In this document: positions 6,781 through 14,011 of the stretch, piece after piece
Layout: every line of letters begins with the position of its first letter
How positions within the stretch are numbered: the first letter of the stretch is position 1
Assembly (NCBI GenBank): GCA_020848615.1
Contig: JADLHW010000154.1
Location: 1-32,126, forward strand
Direction: 5' to 3'
Source: Thermoleophilia bacterium
Lineage (GTDB): Bacteria; Actinomycetota; Thermoleophilia; Miltoncostaeales; Miltoncostaeaceae
DNA: 32,126 nt
Made by a program: the position numbers and the translations under genes
The notes under the pieces: generated by a model
Database searches by the model: none
The model's input: the letters and a program-made list of their open reading frames with translations, nothing else
What the model was told of the DNA's origin: nothing

Positions 6781-7511
6781 CAGTTGTGCGACATTCCGGC
6801 GTCGGCGACCAGCAGCTGCCCGGTCACCCAGCCGGCCTCCTCGGAGGCGAGGAACGCCACCGACGGGGCGATGTCGGCCGCCACGCCGCGCCGCGGGATG
6901 CACTGCAGCATCTGCACGAACTCGAACGACTCGGCGTGCGGGCTGGCCATCGTGCCCTCGGTCTCGGTGAGGCCCGGCGCCACCGCGTTCACGGTGATGC
7001 CGTGCTTGCCGATCTCGCGGGCCAGGGCCCGGGTGAAGCCCAGCACGCCGCCCTTGCTCGCCACGTAGTGCGCGAGGTTGGGGGTGCCGGCGAGCACCAC
7101 GTTGCTGCACAGGTTCACGATGCGGCCGTACCCGGCGTCCCGCATGGGCCTGCTGCCGTGGTGGCAGCACAGGAACAGGCCGTCGAGGTTGACGGCCATG
7201 ATGCGCTTCCACTCCGCGAAGTCCAGGTCGTCCCAGGCCACGAACGGCACGATCGCCGCGTCGTTCACCAGGGCGTCCAGCCGCCCGTAGTGCGCCACGG
7301 TGTCGGCCACCATGCGCTTCACGTCGTCCTCGGAGGAGACGTCCACCTTCATGCCCAGGCCGCCCTCCGGGGCCGCCGCCTCGGCGCCCGCCCCGTTGAG
7401 GTCCGCCACGACGACCCTGGCGCCCTCGGCCGCCAGCTTGTCGGCGATCGCCCTGCCGATGCCCTGCGCGGCGCCGGTGACGATGGCCACGCGTCCGTCC
7501 ATCTTGCCCAT
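6780..7511 (-). CDS. Pyridoxal 4-dehydrogenase (SDR family, NAD-dependent)
   Basis: A 243-residue classical short-chain dehydrogenase. The cofactor motif TGAAQGIG lies at 12-19, the NNAG position reads NDAA (83-86), Asn109 is in VNLDG, and the catalytic set is S136, Y149 and K153 (YVASK). Segments IVPFVAWDD (87-95), AGTPN (141-145) and ASPHAE resemble, as I recall it, the Mesorhizobium loti pyridoxal 4-dehydrogenase, which oxidises the pyridoxal hemiacetal to 4-pyridoxolactone with NAD+. The lactonase gene directly upstream supports this. ATG 7511 has AGGTG a few bases upstream; GTG 7517 is in frame and overlaps the lactonase stop (GTGA), so it is an alternative start two codons longer. A generic SDR would not be expected to share the pathway-specific segments. 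Enzyme activity has not been shown. Confidence 0.88.
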   Translation of the reverse strand: MGKMDGRVAIVTGAAQGIGRAIADKLAAEGARVVVADLNGAGAEAAAPEGGLGMKVDVSSEDDVKRMVADTVAHYGRLDALVNDAAIVPFVAWDDLDFAEWKRIMAVNLDGLFLCCHHGSRPMRDAGYGRIVNLCSNVVLAGTPNLAHYVASKGGVLGFTRALAREIGKHGITVNAVAPGLTETEGTMASPHAESFEFVQMLQCIPRRGVAADIAPSVAFLASEEAGWVTGQLLVADAGMSHN

Positions 7512-7513
7512 GC

Positions 7514-8260
7514 TCACACCTCGTAGAAGTCGGGTGCGTGGCGGTAGGAGCCCCACGCGTCCATGTCATGCGTGAAGAAGACCTGCGCGTCGTGCTGCTC
7601 GGCCAGGGCCTTCACCCGGCGGATGGCCCGCACCCCGGCGACCGGGTCGATGTGGAAGCCGGGCTGCAGGCCCCGGTCCCACGCGTCCTGGGTGTAGGTC
7701 ACGTCGAACGGGAACAGCATGGCCTTCGCGCCCTCGGGCGCCACCAGCAGCGAGTAGTGGCCCAGGGTGTGCCCGGGGGTCTCGTACAGGTGCAGGCCCT
7801 TGGCGATCTCCTGGTCACCGCTGATGGGCACCAGCCGCGCGTCGGGGTGGTCCCAGCCGTGGTCGGAGTACCCGAAGTGCTCGAACGGCTCGCAGTTGCG
7901 GGCCTGCGCGATCTCCCTGGCGTGCACCAGGACCCGGGCGCCCGGCACCAGCTTGTTGCCGCCCACGTGGTCGAAGTGCAGGTGCGACATCACCAGCGTG
8001 TCCACATCGGACGGCTGGAAGCCGCACAGCGCCAGCTGCGCCGGGATCGTCTGCTCCGGGGTCTGCTCCGGCAGCTCGAACGGCAGCACGGCCTTCACGT
8101 GCTCCAGGTCGTAGCCGGAGTCGAACAGGAACAGCCCCTCCTCGTGCTGGATCAGCACCGAGTAGACGGGGAACCGCACCGGGTTCCCGCAGCCGATGTT
8201 CCAGGTGATGTGCGCCTGGTCGATCACCAGGCTCCCGGAGTCCAACAGCCAGATCTTCAC
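7514..8260 (-). CDS. 4-pyridoxolactonase (metallo-beta-lactamase fold)
   Basis: A 248-residue metallo-beta-lactamase-fold lactonase. Zinc ligands are visible: SHLHFDH (H93, H95, D97, H98), TPGH (H164), FPFD (D186) and FTHD (H231). The family is shared with N-acyl-homoserine lactonases, but several segments match the Mesorhizobium 4-pyridoxolactonase as I remember it: VRFPVYSVLI (28-37), the QTIP segment, CEPFEHFGYSD (123-133) and FHIDPVAGV (202-210). The reaction is hydrolysis of 4-pyridoxolactone to 4-pyridoxate in the cytosol. GTG 8260 lies 3 bases after the FHMPC dehydrogenase stop. The substrate-making enzyme is encoded by the next gene downstream, and later pathway enzymes upstream. An automatic annotation would probably call this an AHL lactonase (quorum quenching), which the context argues against. 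Confidence 0.9.
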   Translation of the reverse strand: MKIWLLDSGSLVIDQAHITWNIGCGNPVRFPVYSVLIQHEEGLFLFDSGYDLEHVKAVLPFELPEQTPEQTIPAQLALCGFQPSDVDTLVMSHLHFDHVGGNKLVPGARVLVHAREIAQARNCEPFEHFGYSDHGWDHPDARLVPISGDQEIAKGLHLYETPGHTLGHYSLLVAPEGAKAMLFPFDVTYTQDAWDRGLQPGFHIDPVAGVRAIRRVKALAEQHDAQVFFTHDMDAWGSYRHAPDFYEV

Positions 8261-8263
8261 GGC

Positions 8264-9202
8264 TCAGCCCGCCTTCGCCTCGGAGGCCTCGATGGCCTTG
8301 CGGACGGTCACGAACGCCGCGGCCCGCTGCTTGCGCAGCTCGTCGATCTGCTCGGGGGTGTAGTCGAACAGGCCGCCGCCGGTCTTCATGCCCAGGCGGC
8401 CCTGCTCGATGAGGCCCTGGATGGTGGAGGACACGTCGTCGCGGTTGCACAGGTCCTTGTTCAGATAGGACCCGACGGCGTTGTAGATGTCCATGCCCGC
8501 CATGTCGAGCAGGGCCATGGGGCCGATCACCGCGAGCTTGTAGCCGATGCCCCAGCGCACGTTGAGGTCGAGGGCCTCGGGGCTCACGATGCCCCGGTCC
8601 ACCAGGTCCAGGCACTCCCGCATGATCGCGTAGAGCACGCGGTTCTCGACGAAGCCGGGGACCTCCTTCTCGATCACCGGGTGGTAGCCGATCTCCCGCA
8701 CCAGGGCGCAGGTGCGGTCCAGGACCTCCTGGCTGGTCTTCTCACCGGGGATCACCTCGATCATGGGGATGAGGTGCGGCGGGTTGGACCAGTGCTGGCC
8801 GATCACCCGCTCGGGGTGCTCGCACACCTCGGCGATCGCGGTGATCGGGATGCCCGAGGTGTTGGACGCCAGCACCGTGGTGGGGGAGCAGTGCTGCTCG
8901 AACTGCTTGAAGATCTCGTGCTTGAGCTCCAGCCGCTCCGGGATGGCCTCCAGCACCATGTCGCAGCCCTCGAGCGCCGAGGCCAGGTCGGTGTGGTAGC
9001 TCACCGAGCCGCCGGGCGCCGACGGCGCCTCGAGCCGGTCGAGGATTCCCTCGGCCATGGCGACCATGCCCTTGGCCCGCTCGAGCGCGTCCGCGCTGAC
9101 GTCGTACATGGTCACGGTCACGCCGATCCGGGCGAGCGTGGCGCCCATTCCCGGACCCATCGTGCCGGTGCCGATCACGGCGATCCGGTTGAACTCCGCC
9201 AC
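8264..9202 (-). CDS. FHMPC dehydrogenase (5-formyl-3-hydroxy-2-methylpyridine-4-carboxylate 5-dehydrogenase)
   Basis: A 312-residue protein of the 3-hydroxyacyl-CoA dehydrogenase superfamily. The NAD motif GTGTMG is at 11-16 and the N-terminal Rossmann domain runs to about 185, followed by a helical dimerisation domain. The segments GIPIT (117-121), HWSNPPHLIPMIEV (137-150), VPGFVENRVLYA (181-192) and the later GPMALLDMAG match my recollection of the Mesorhizobium loti enzyme, in which His137 and Glu149 form the catalytic dyad; here H137 and E149 fall at the same numbers. The reaction is NAD-dependent oxidation of the 5-aldehyde to 3-hydroxy-2-methylpyridine-4,5-dicarboxylate. The usual acyl-CoA substrate is unlikely in this setting. 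GTG 9202 comes 1 base after the molybdenum hydroxylase stop, with GGAGGTG upstream. This is one of the strongest pathway markers in the window. Confidence 0.92.
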   Translation of the reverse strand: MAEFNRIAVIGTGTMGPGMGATLARIGVTVTMYDVSADALERAKGMVAMAEGILDRLEAPSAPGGSVSYHTDLASALEGCDMVLEAIPERLELKHEIFKQFEQHCSPTTVLASNTSGIPITAIAEVCEHPERVIGQHWSNPPHLIPMIEVIPGEKTSQEVLDRTCALVREIGYHPVIEKEVPGFVENRVLYAIMRECLDLVDRGIVSPEALDLNVRWGIGYKLAVIGPMALLDMAGMDIYNAVGSYLNKDLCNRDDVSSTIQGLIEQGRLGMKTGGGLFDYTPEQIDELRKQRAAAFVTVRKAIEASEAKAG

Positions 9203-9203
9203 C

Positions 9204-11456
9204 TCACACCTCCGAGCGTTTGTCGTTGCGCGACTGGATTGCCCGCCACACGCGCTCCGGCGTGAGCGGCAGCTGGTTCACGGGGACCCCGGCGTCGGCG
9301 ACCGCGGTCGCCAGCGCGGCGGCCACGGCGGCCAGCGCGCCCTCGCCGCAGCCCTTGGCGCCGAACGGGCCCGGCCCGTCGGCGTTCTCGACGATCACGC
9401 AGGACATCTCGCGCGGGATGTCCCGTGTGGTCGGCACGCGGTACTCCAGGAGCGTCTCGGTGGACAGGTGCCCGCCGTCGAACAGCACCTCCTCGAACAG
9501 GCCGGTGCCGAGGCCCTGGATGCCGCCGCCCTCGTCCTGGCGCTCCACGAAGGCCGGGTTGATGGCCCGCCCGACGTCCGCGATGGTCGCGGTGCGCAGT
9601 GCCCGCACCACGCCGGTGTCGGGATCGACCTCCACCTCCGCGGCGCCCACGGCGACCTCCCAGAACACGGGGCCCTCCGCGTACGAGCCGGAGCCCTCCG
9701 GATGAACGTCGGCGCGGCCGATGAGCTCACCGCCGGCGAACCCGAAGTGCCCGCGCATGAGGTTCAGGTACTCGGCGGGGTCCGCCTCGCCGCCCGCCAT
9801 GTCCTCCAGCTGGCGGCGCAGGTCCTCTGCGGCGCGCTGCACCGCGAGGCCGGCCACGGTGGTGGACCGGCTGGCGCCCGTGGAGCGGTCATACGGCGTG
9901 AAGCGGGTGTCGGTGCCGCCCATCCGGACGCGGTCGACCGGCAGGCCCAGGACCTCCGCGGCGATCTGCGGCATCACGGTGCGGGCGCCCTGGCCCACCT
10001 CGGTGGTCCCGCAGTTCACGGTGATGAGGCCGTCGGCCTCCATCCGCACCGTCGCGCAGCTCACGGGGTGCGCGCCGGCGGCGAGCACGCCCACCGACAG
10101 GCCGCGGCCCACCCATTCGGTGCGCGGGCGGTCCCAGCCGAGGGCGGCGGCGGCCTTCTCCACGTCGCCGATGAGGTCCCCGTCCAGCGGCTTGCCGCCC
10201 GGCCGGACGTCCTCGCCGTGGCGCAGCAGGTTCCTGCGGCGGATCTCCAGCGGGTCGATGCCGAGCTTCCGGGCGATCTCGTCCACCTGGAGCTCACCGG
10301 CCCACTGCTGGTGCACGGCGCCGAACGCGCGGTAGGAGCCGGCGGGGGAGACGTTGGTGTACACGCAGTCGGCGACCACCGACACCGCCTCCCACCGGTA
10401 CGGGCCGGGGGCGGCGTCGCCGGCGGTCGCGACCACGCGGGGACCGTTGTCCGCGTACGCGCCCGTGTCGAACAGGCAGACGGCCTGGCGCGCGACCAGG
10501 GTGCCGTCGTTGCGCGCCGCGGTGCGCAGGTGGATGCGGCAGCTGTGCTGGCGGCTGGTGAGGATCGCCTCGTCCACGCGGGCGACGACCCGCACGGGCC
10601 GGCGGGCCTTGCGGGCCACCGCGATGGTGAGGGGCTCCAGGCGCGTGTAGCTCTTGCTGCCGAACCCGCCGCCCAGGAACGGCACGATGATGCGGACGTT
10701 GGACAGCGGCACGCCGAACACCGAGGCCATCTCCGCCCGCACCAGGAACGGGTGCTGGCAGTTGGCCCACATCGTGATCTCGTCGCCGTCCACCTGCGCG
10801 ATGCACGCGTGGGTCTCCATCGAGTACTGGTAGGCGGACCCGAACTCGAACGTGCCCTCCACCACCACGTCGGCGGCGGCGAACGCGGCGTCGAGGTCGC
10901 CCCAGTCGAGCTCGTAGCGGTAGCAGACGTTCCCCAGCCGCTCGGGCAGGTTCCCCAGGCCGTGGAACGCGCCGCCGCGGGCCGGCTCCTCGTGCACCAG
11001 GGGCGCGCCGGGCCCGGTGGCGCCGTCCAGGTCGGTGGCGGCGGGGGTGGGCTCGTAGTCCACGCGGATGGCGCGCACCGCGGCCTCCGCCTGCTCCTCG
11101 GTCTCGGCGGCCACCACGGCGACCGGCTCGCCCGCGAAGCGCACCCGGTCGATCGCGATGATCGGGCGGTCGCGGATCGCGTGGCCGTAGTACGGATCGA
11201 TGTCCAGCAGGTCGGTGCCCACCAGGACGCACACCACGCCGGGCATGGCCTCGGCGGCGGAGGCGTCGATCGAGCGGATGCGGCCCGCGGGGATCTCGCT
11301 GCGCAGGACCTTGCCGTGCAGCATCCCGGGGACCTCGGTGTCACCGACGTACTTCACCTGGCCCCGGATCTTCTGGGCGGAGTCCTTGCGGGGCACCGAG
11401 TGGCCCAGCGCGCTGCCGGTCTCCAGGTGCTGCTGCGGGGTGGGGGTGGTGGTCAT
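9204..11456 (-). CDS. Molybdopterin-binding large subunit of a xanthine-dehydrogenase-family hydroxylase
   Basis: A 750-residue large subunit. Residues about 20-135 form the a/b hammerhead domain. The first molybdopterin domain has LGGGFGSKSY (261-270), a later YRAFGAVHQQWAGE segment corresponds to the YRAFG-x-PQ substrate/cofactor motif, and GAKGCGEGAL near the end holds the expected catalytic Glu (about E705). These enzymes insert oxygen from water into aromatic heterocycles, usually at a carbon next to nitrogen, and pass electrons through 2Fe-2S clusters to FAD. ATG 11456 overlaps the 2Fe-2S subunit stop (ATGA). The FAD subunit lies on the divergent operon. Placed among B6 genes, a pyridine carboxylate such as MHPC is the likely substrate. 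That is inference; nicotinate hydroxylases give the precedent. Confidence 0.9.
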   Translation of the reverse strand: MTTTPTPQQHLETGSALGHSVPRKDSAQKIRGQVKYVGDTEVPGMLHGKVLRSEIPAGRIRSIDASAAEAMPGVVCVLVGTDLLDIDPYYGHAIRDRPIIAIDRVRFAGEPVAVVAAETEEQAEAAVRAIRVDYEPTPAATDLDGATGPGAPLVHEEPARGGAFHGLGNLPERLGNVCYRYELDWGDLDAAFAAADVVVEGTFEFGSAYQYSMETHACIAQVDGDEITMWANCQHPFLVRAEMASVFGVPLSNVRIIVPFLGGGFGSKSYTRLEPLTIAVARKARRPVRVVARVDEAILTSRQHSCRIHLRTAARNDGTLVARQAVCLFDTGAYADNGPRVVATAGDAAPGPYRWEAVSVVADCVYTNVSPAGSYRAFGAVHQQWAGELQVDEIARKLGIDPLEIRRRNLLRHGEDVRPGGKPLDGDLIGDVEKAAAALGWDRPRTEWVGRGLSVGVLAAGAHPVSCATVRMEADGLITVNCGTTEVGQGARTVMPQIAAEVLGLPVDRVRMGGTDTRFTPYDRSTGASRSTTVAGLAVQRAAEDLRRQLEDMAGGEADPAEYLNLMRGHFGFAGGELIGRADVHPEGSGSYAEGPVFWEVAVGAAEVEVDPDTGVVRALRTATIADVGRAINPAFVERQDEGGGIQGLGTGLFEEVLFDGGHLSTETLLEYRVPTTRDIPREMSCVIVENADGPGPFGAKGCGEGALAAVAAALATAVADAGVPVNQLPLTPERVWRAIQSRNDKRSEV

Positions 11457-11908
11457 CGGGCGAGCTCCCGCGCCGCGTCGATGATCGCCCGGTAGCCGGT
11501 GCAGCGGCACACGTTGCCGGACAGGGCCTCGCGCACCACGTCCTCGTCGTCGGCGAGCTCCCCGGCCTCCAGCAGGGACGTGATGGTGAGCGCCATCCCG
11601 CTGGTGCAGTAGCCGCACTGCAGCGCGTTGTGGTGCTCGAACACCTCCTCCAGGCGCGCGAAGCCCGGGGTCTCGGCGAGGCCCTCGATGGTCATCACCC
11701 TGCGCCCGCGCGCCTCGTGGGCGAGGGTGGTGCAGGCGCTCACCGGCACGCCGTCCAGCAGCACGGTGCAGGTGCCGCACACCTGGACGTCGCAGGACCG
11801 CTTGGCCCCGGTGAGGCCCAGGCGGTCACGCAGGACGTCGAGCAGCAGGTCGCTGGGCGCGACCTCCAGCGTCCGCGGCACACCGTTCACGGTCGTCTCG
11901 ATCAGCAT
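11453..11908 (-). CDS. 2Fe-2S small subunit of the molybdenum hydroxylase
   Basis: A 151-residue iron-sulfur subunit of normal length. The plant-type ferredoxin cluster is bound by C39, C44, C47 and C59 (CDVQVCGTC and the Cys 12 residues on), and the second cluster by C98, C101, C134 and C136 (CGYC and CRC). The protein relays electrons from the molybdenum centre to the FAD subunit. ATG 11908 lies 16 bases after the decarboxylase stop, and the stop overlaps the large-subunit ATG, so the pair should be made in equal amounts. All eight cysteines are intact. Confidence 0.95.
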   Translation of the reverse strand: MLIETTVNGVPRTLEVAPSDLLLDVLRDRLGLTGAKRSCDVQVCGTCTVLLDGVPVSACTTLAHEARGRRVMTIEGLAETPGFARLEEVFEHHNALQCGYCTSGMALTITSLLEAGELADDEDVVREALSGNVCRCTGYRAIIDAARELAR

Positions 11909-11924
11909 GCCGCCGCCTCCCAGC

Positions 11925-12650
11925 TCATGCCGCCCGGCGCAGCCAGGCGTCCCAGTACTCGCGCACGAACCCGTCCCGGTACTTCTCGGGGGCCAGGCGC
12001 CGCGCGTCCTCGTCGCTCATGGGGGACAGGGCCCCGCCGAGCGTCCCCGCGACCGACTGGATGCGGGCCGCCCGCTCCAGCGTCGCCGCGGTCACCACCA
12101 CCCACGGGATGTCCGCGCCCACCACCAGCACCCCGTGGTTGCGCATGAGCACCGCGCGGCAGTCCCCGAGGGCCTCCGCCACCGCGGCGCCCTCGCCGGC
12201 CGACACCACCAGGTCGGGGCTCGCGTCGTAGCGCGGCAGCCCGTCGGCGAACAGCACGGCGTCGTGGCTCAGCATCTCCAGCCGGGCCCCGGTGGCCGCG
12301 AGCGCGGTGGCGTGCAGGGGGTGGCCGTGCACCACGGCGCCCACGTCCGGCCGCACCCGGTACACCTCGGTGTGCAGCGCCGTCTCCAGGTGCAGCTCGG
12401 CGCCGTCCTCCAGCGGCCGGCCGTCCAGGTCCACCATCACCACGTCGTCCGCGGTGACCTCCTCCAGTGCGATGCCCTTGCGCTTGATCAGCGCGGCGTC
12501 GCGGCCCGGCACCCGGGCGCTCACATGGCCCAGCGTGAGGTCCGAGTACCCCTCGGAGGCCAGCACCCGGCAGGCCGCGGCGACGTCGTCCCGCAGGCCG
12601 CGGAGCTCGTCGGCCACGCGGCCGCCCTCGCTGGCCGTGGTGGCGCTCAC
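11925..12650 (-). CDS. Class II aldolase-family decarboxylase, probable HMPDC 4-decarboxylase
   Basis: A 241-residue protein of the class II aldolase/adducin family. The metal site is E89 plus HGH (H108, H110) and NHG (H172), with E89 exactly 19 residues before H108 as in fuculose-phosphate aldolase. The start SDLTLGHVSARVP (36-48) is typical. In Mesorhizobium loti, a member of this family removes the 4-carboxyl group from 3-hydroxy-2-methylpyridine-4,5-dicarboxylate, the product of FHMPC dehydrogenase, to give MHPC. Since FHMPC dehydrogenase is encoded in the same operon, this is the best assignment; a sugar-phosphate aldolase is the alternative. GTG 12650 overlaps the cupin stop (GTGA), which decides the start over longer in-frame options. 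Confidence 0.83.
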   Translation of the reverse strand: MSATTASEGGRVADELRGLRDDVAAACRVLASEGYSDLTLGHVSARVPGRDAALIKRKGIALEEVTADDVVMVDLDGRPLEDGAELHLETALHTEVYRVRPDVGAVVHGHPLHATALAATGARLEMLSHDAVLFADGLPRYDASPDLVVSAGEGAAVAEALGDCRAVLMRNHGVLVVGADIPWVVVTAATLERAARIQSVAGTLGGALSPMSDEDARRLAPEKYRDGFVREYWDAWLRRAA

Positions 12651-13009
12651 CGCCGGTCCGTGGGCGGGTAGTCCGGGTGGGGGAACCCGAACACCATCAC
12701 CACGTCCTCGTCGCCGGTGTTCGCCACGGCGTGCCACACCCCCGCGGGGATGTGCAGGGCGTCGCCCGTGGTGAACGGCACGGCACCGTCGTCGAGCCGC
12801 AGCTCCCCGGAGCCGGAGACCACGTAGGCGAACTCCTCGGTCTCGTGCCGCACGGCGCCCAGGATCGTCCCCGGTGTGAAGACCGACGCACCCAGGGACC
12901 CCACCGCGCCGGGGACGCTGGACCCGGTGACCAGCATCCGGCTCCAGCTGTCCCCGGGCAGGGGGATGGGGTCGACGTCCGCCAGCGAGACGACCGAGAC
13001 GCCGCTCAC
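12647..13009 (-). CDS. Single-domain cupin protein
   Basis: A 120-residue small beta-barrel protein. Cupin motif 1 is GAVRHETEEFAYVVSGSG, where one His and Glu are present but the usual HxH pair reads H-E-T, and motif 2 is GDALHIPAGVWHAVAN with the expected PxG and His. Two or three metal ligands therefore remain, so a metal-dependent isomerase, decarboxylase, dioxygenase or pure binding role is possible. The C-terminus PHPDYPPTDRR is typical of small stand-alone cupins. The GTG overlaps the stop of the M29/NicX-like gene (GTGA) and its own stop overlaps the decarboxylase GTG, so it belongs firmly to the catabolic operon. I cannot give it a substrate. Confidence 0.88.
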   Translation of the reverse strand: MSGVSVVSLADVDPIPLPGDSWSRMLVTGSSVPGAVGSLGASVFTPGTILGAVRHETEEFAYVVSGSGELRLDDGAVPFTTGDALHIPAGVWHAVANTGDEDVVMVFGFPHPDYPPTDRR

Positions 13010-14007
13010 AGCACCCACTTGCCGTCCTTGAGGATGTGGGTGTCGTCGTCCTCGATGCGCATGGTGGCGTTCAGGAACACGCCGTCCAGGTGCAGGGCGC
13101 AGACGTTCTGCCCGCCCGGGTACGCGTTGTGGTTGTCGCCGAGCGCCATGTGCACCGTCCCGACGCGGCCCTTCTCGGACGGCGTGCCGAACGGCGCCTT
13201 GTCGCTCACCCCGAAGGCGAACTCGCCGAGCACGGTGGCGTTCTCGACGCCGTCGATCGCCTTGCGCAGCCGCTCGGCCTCGTCGCCGCCCTCGATCCTG
13301 ACGGCCTTGCCGCCCTCCATCGTCCAGGTGATGGGCTCCTTCACCTGGCCCTCCAGGCCGATGCCCAGCATCACGCCGTCCACCACGGCGATGCCGTGCG
13401 TGTAGTCCTCGACGGCGGCGAAGGCGACCTCCGCCCACAGCGGCACCGGGCCCATCATCTGCCCGCGATGCTTGATGGGCGTGACCTCGAGCGACGGCCG
13501 CCCCTCGATGGACACGTGGAAGTCGCAGCCGGCGGGGGTGGTCACGTGGACGTGCTTCTTGCCCTCCAGCACCGACATCGCGTGCTTGGCGCGCGCGATC
13601 GCCATGTGGAGGTCCTCCACGGTGAGGCCCCAGGAGCCCATCCCGGGCTCCACCGAGGCGATCTTGCCGTTCGCCGCGCAGGTCTCCTTCACCGCGTTGA
13701 CGTGCGCGAAGCGGTTCGCCCACTCCAGGTTGGTGATGATGATGACCTCGTCGCTGGCGATCATCGCCTGGTGCAGGTTGCGGGGCGGCGCCATGGGGAA
13801 GCGCACGTCCGCGCGGCCGCGGCGCACCTGCTGCTCGTTGTTCATCACCACCGGCCAGCCGCCGCGCTCCACGACGATCTGGGCGACGGCCTCGGCCTGC
13901 TCGCGGTTCTCGTCGTCGCAGATGATCGTGACGACGTCGTCCGGCTCGACGGACATGCAGACGTCCACGACCAGCGCGGCGTCCTGCAGCAGCTCCACAC
14001 GGGCCAT
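13006..14007 (-). CDS. M29 aminopeptidase/NicX-like metalloenzyme (candidate ring-cleavage dioxygenase)
   Basis: A 333-residue protein resembling the M29 (aminopeptidase T) superfamily, to which the 2,5-dihydroxypyridine dioxygenase NicX of nicotinate degradation also belongs. Residues 1-150 form the Rossmann-like N-terminal part. The metal-site region holds E194 (WAEVAF), E262 (GEFAFG), H286 (VHMALG), H293, and HLD at H306/D308, the conserved His-x-Asp pair of both M29 and NicX proteins. Because both M29 glutamates seem retained, hydrolase chemistry cannot be excluded. In this operon, next to a molybdenum hydroxylase and a cupin, a NicX-type Fe(II) dioxygenase opening a dihydroxylated pyridine is attractive. 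The gene starts 4 bases after the flavoenzyme stop. Family call firm, reaction inferred. Confidence 0.75.
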   Translation of the reverse strand: MARVELLQDAALVVDVCMSVEPDDVVTIICDDENREQAEAVAQIVVERGGWPVVMNNEQQVRRGRADVRFPMAPPRNLHQAMIASDEVIIITNLEWANRFAHVNAVKETCAANGKIASVEPGMGSWGLTVEDLHMAIARAKHAMSVLEGKKHVHVTTPAGCDFHVSIEGRPSLEVTPIKHRGQMMGPVPLWAEVAFAAVEDYTHGIAVVDGVMLGIGLEGQVKEPITWTMEGGKAVRIEGGDEAERLRKAIDGVENATVLGEFAFGVSDKAPFGTPSEKGRVGTVHMALGDNHNAYPGGQNVCALHLDGVFLNATMRIEDDDTHILKDGKWVL

Positions 14008-14011
14008 CTCG

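Noticed and set aside
7514-8260. Reading the lactonase as an N-acyl-homoserine lactonase (quorum quenching)
   Set aside because: The fold is shared, but segments such as CEPFEHFGYSD and FHIDPVAGV and the adjacent pyridoxal dehydrogenase and FHMPC dehydrogenase genes point to 4-pyridoxolactone.
8264-9202. Reading the dehydrogenase as 3-hydroxybutyryl-CoA dehydrogenase
   Set aside because: The substrate-side segments and H137/E149 match FHMPC dehydrogenase, and no acyl-CoA genes are nearby.
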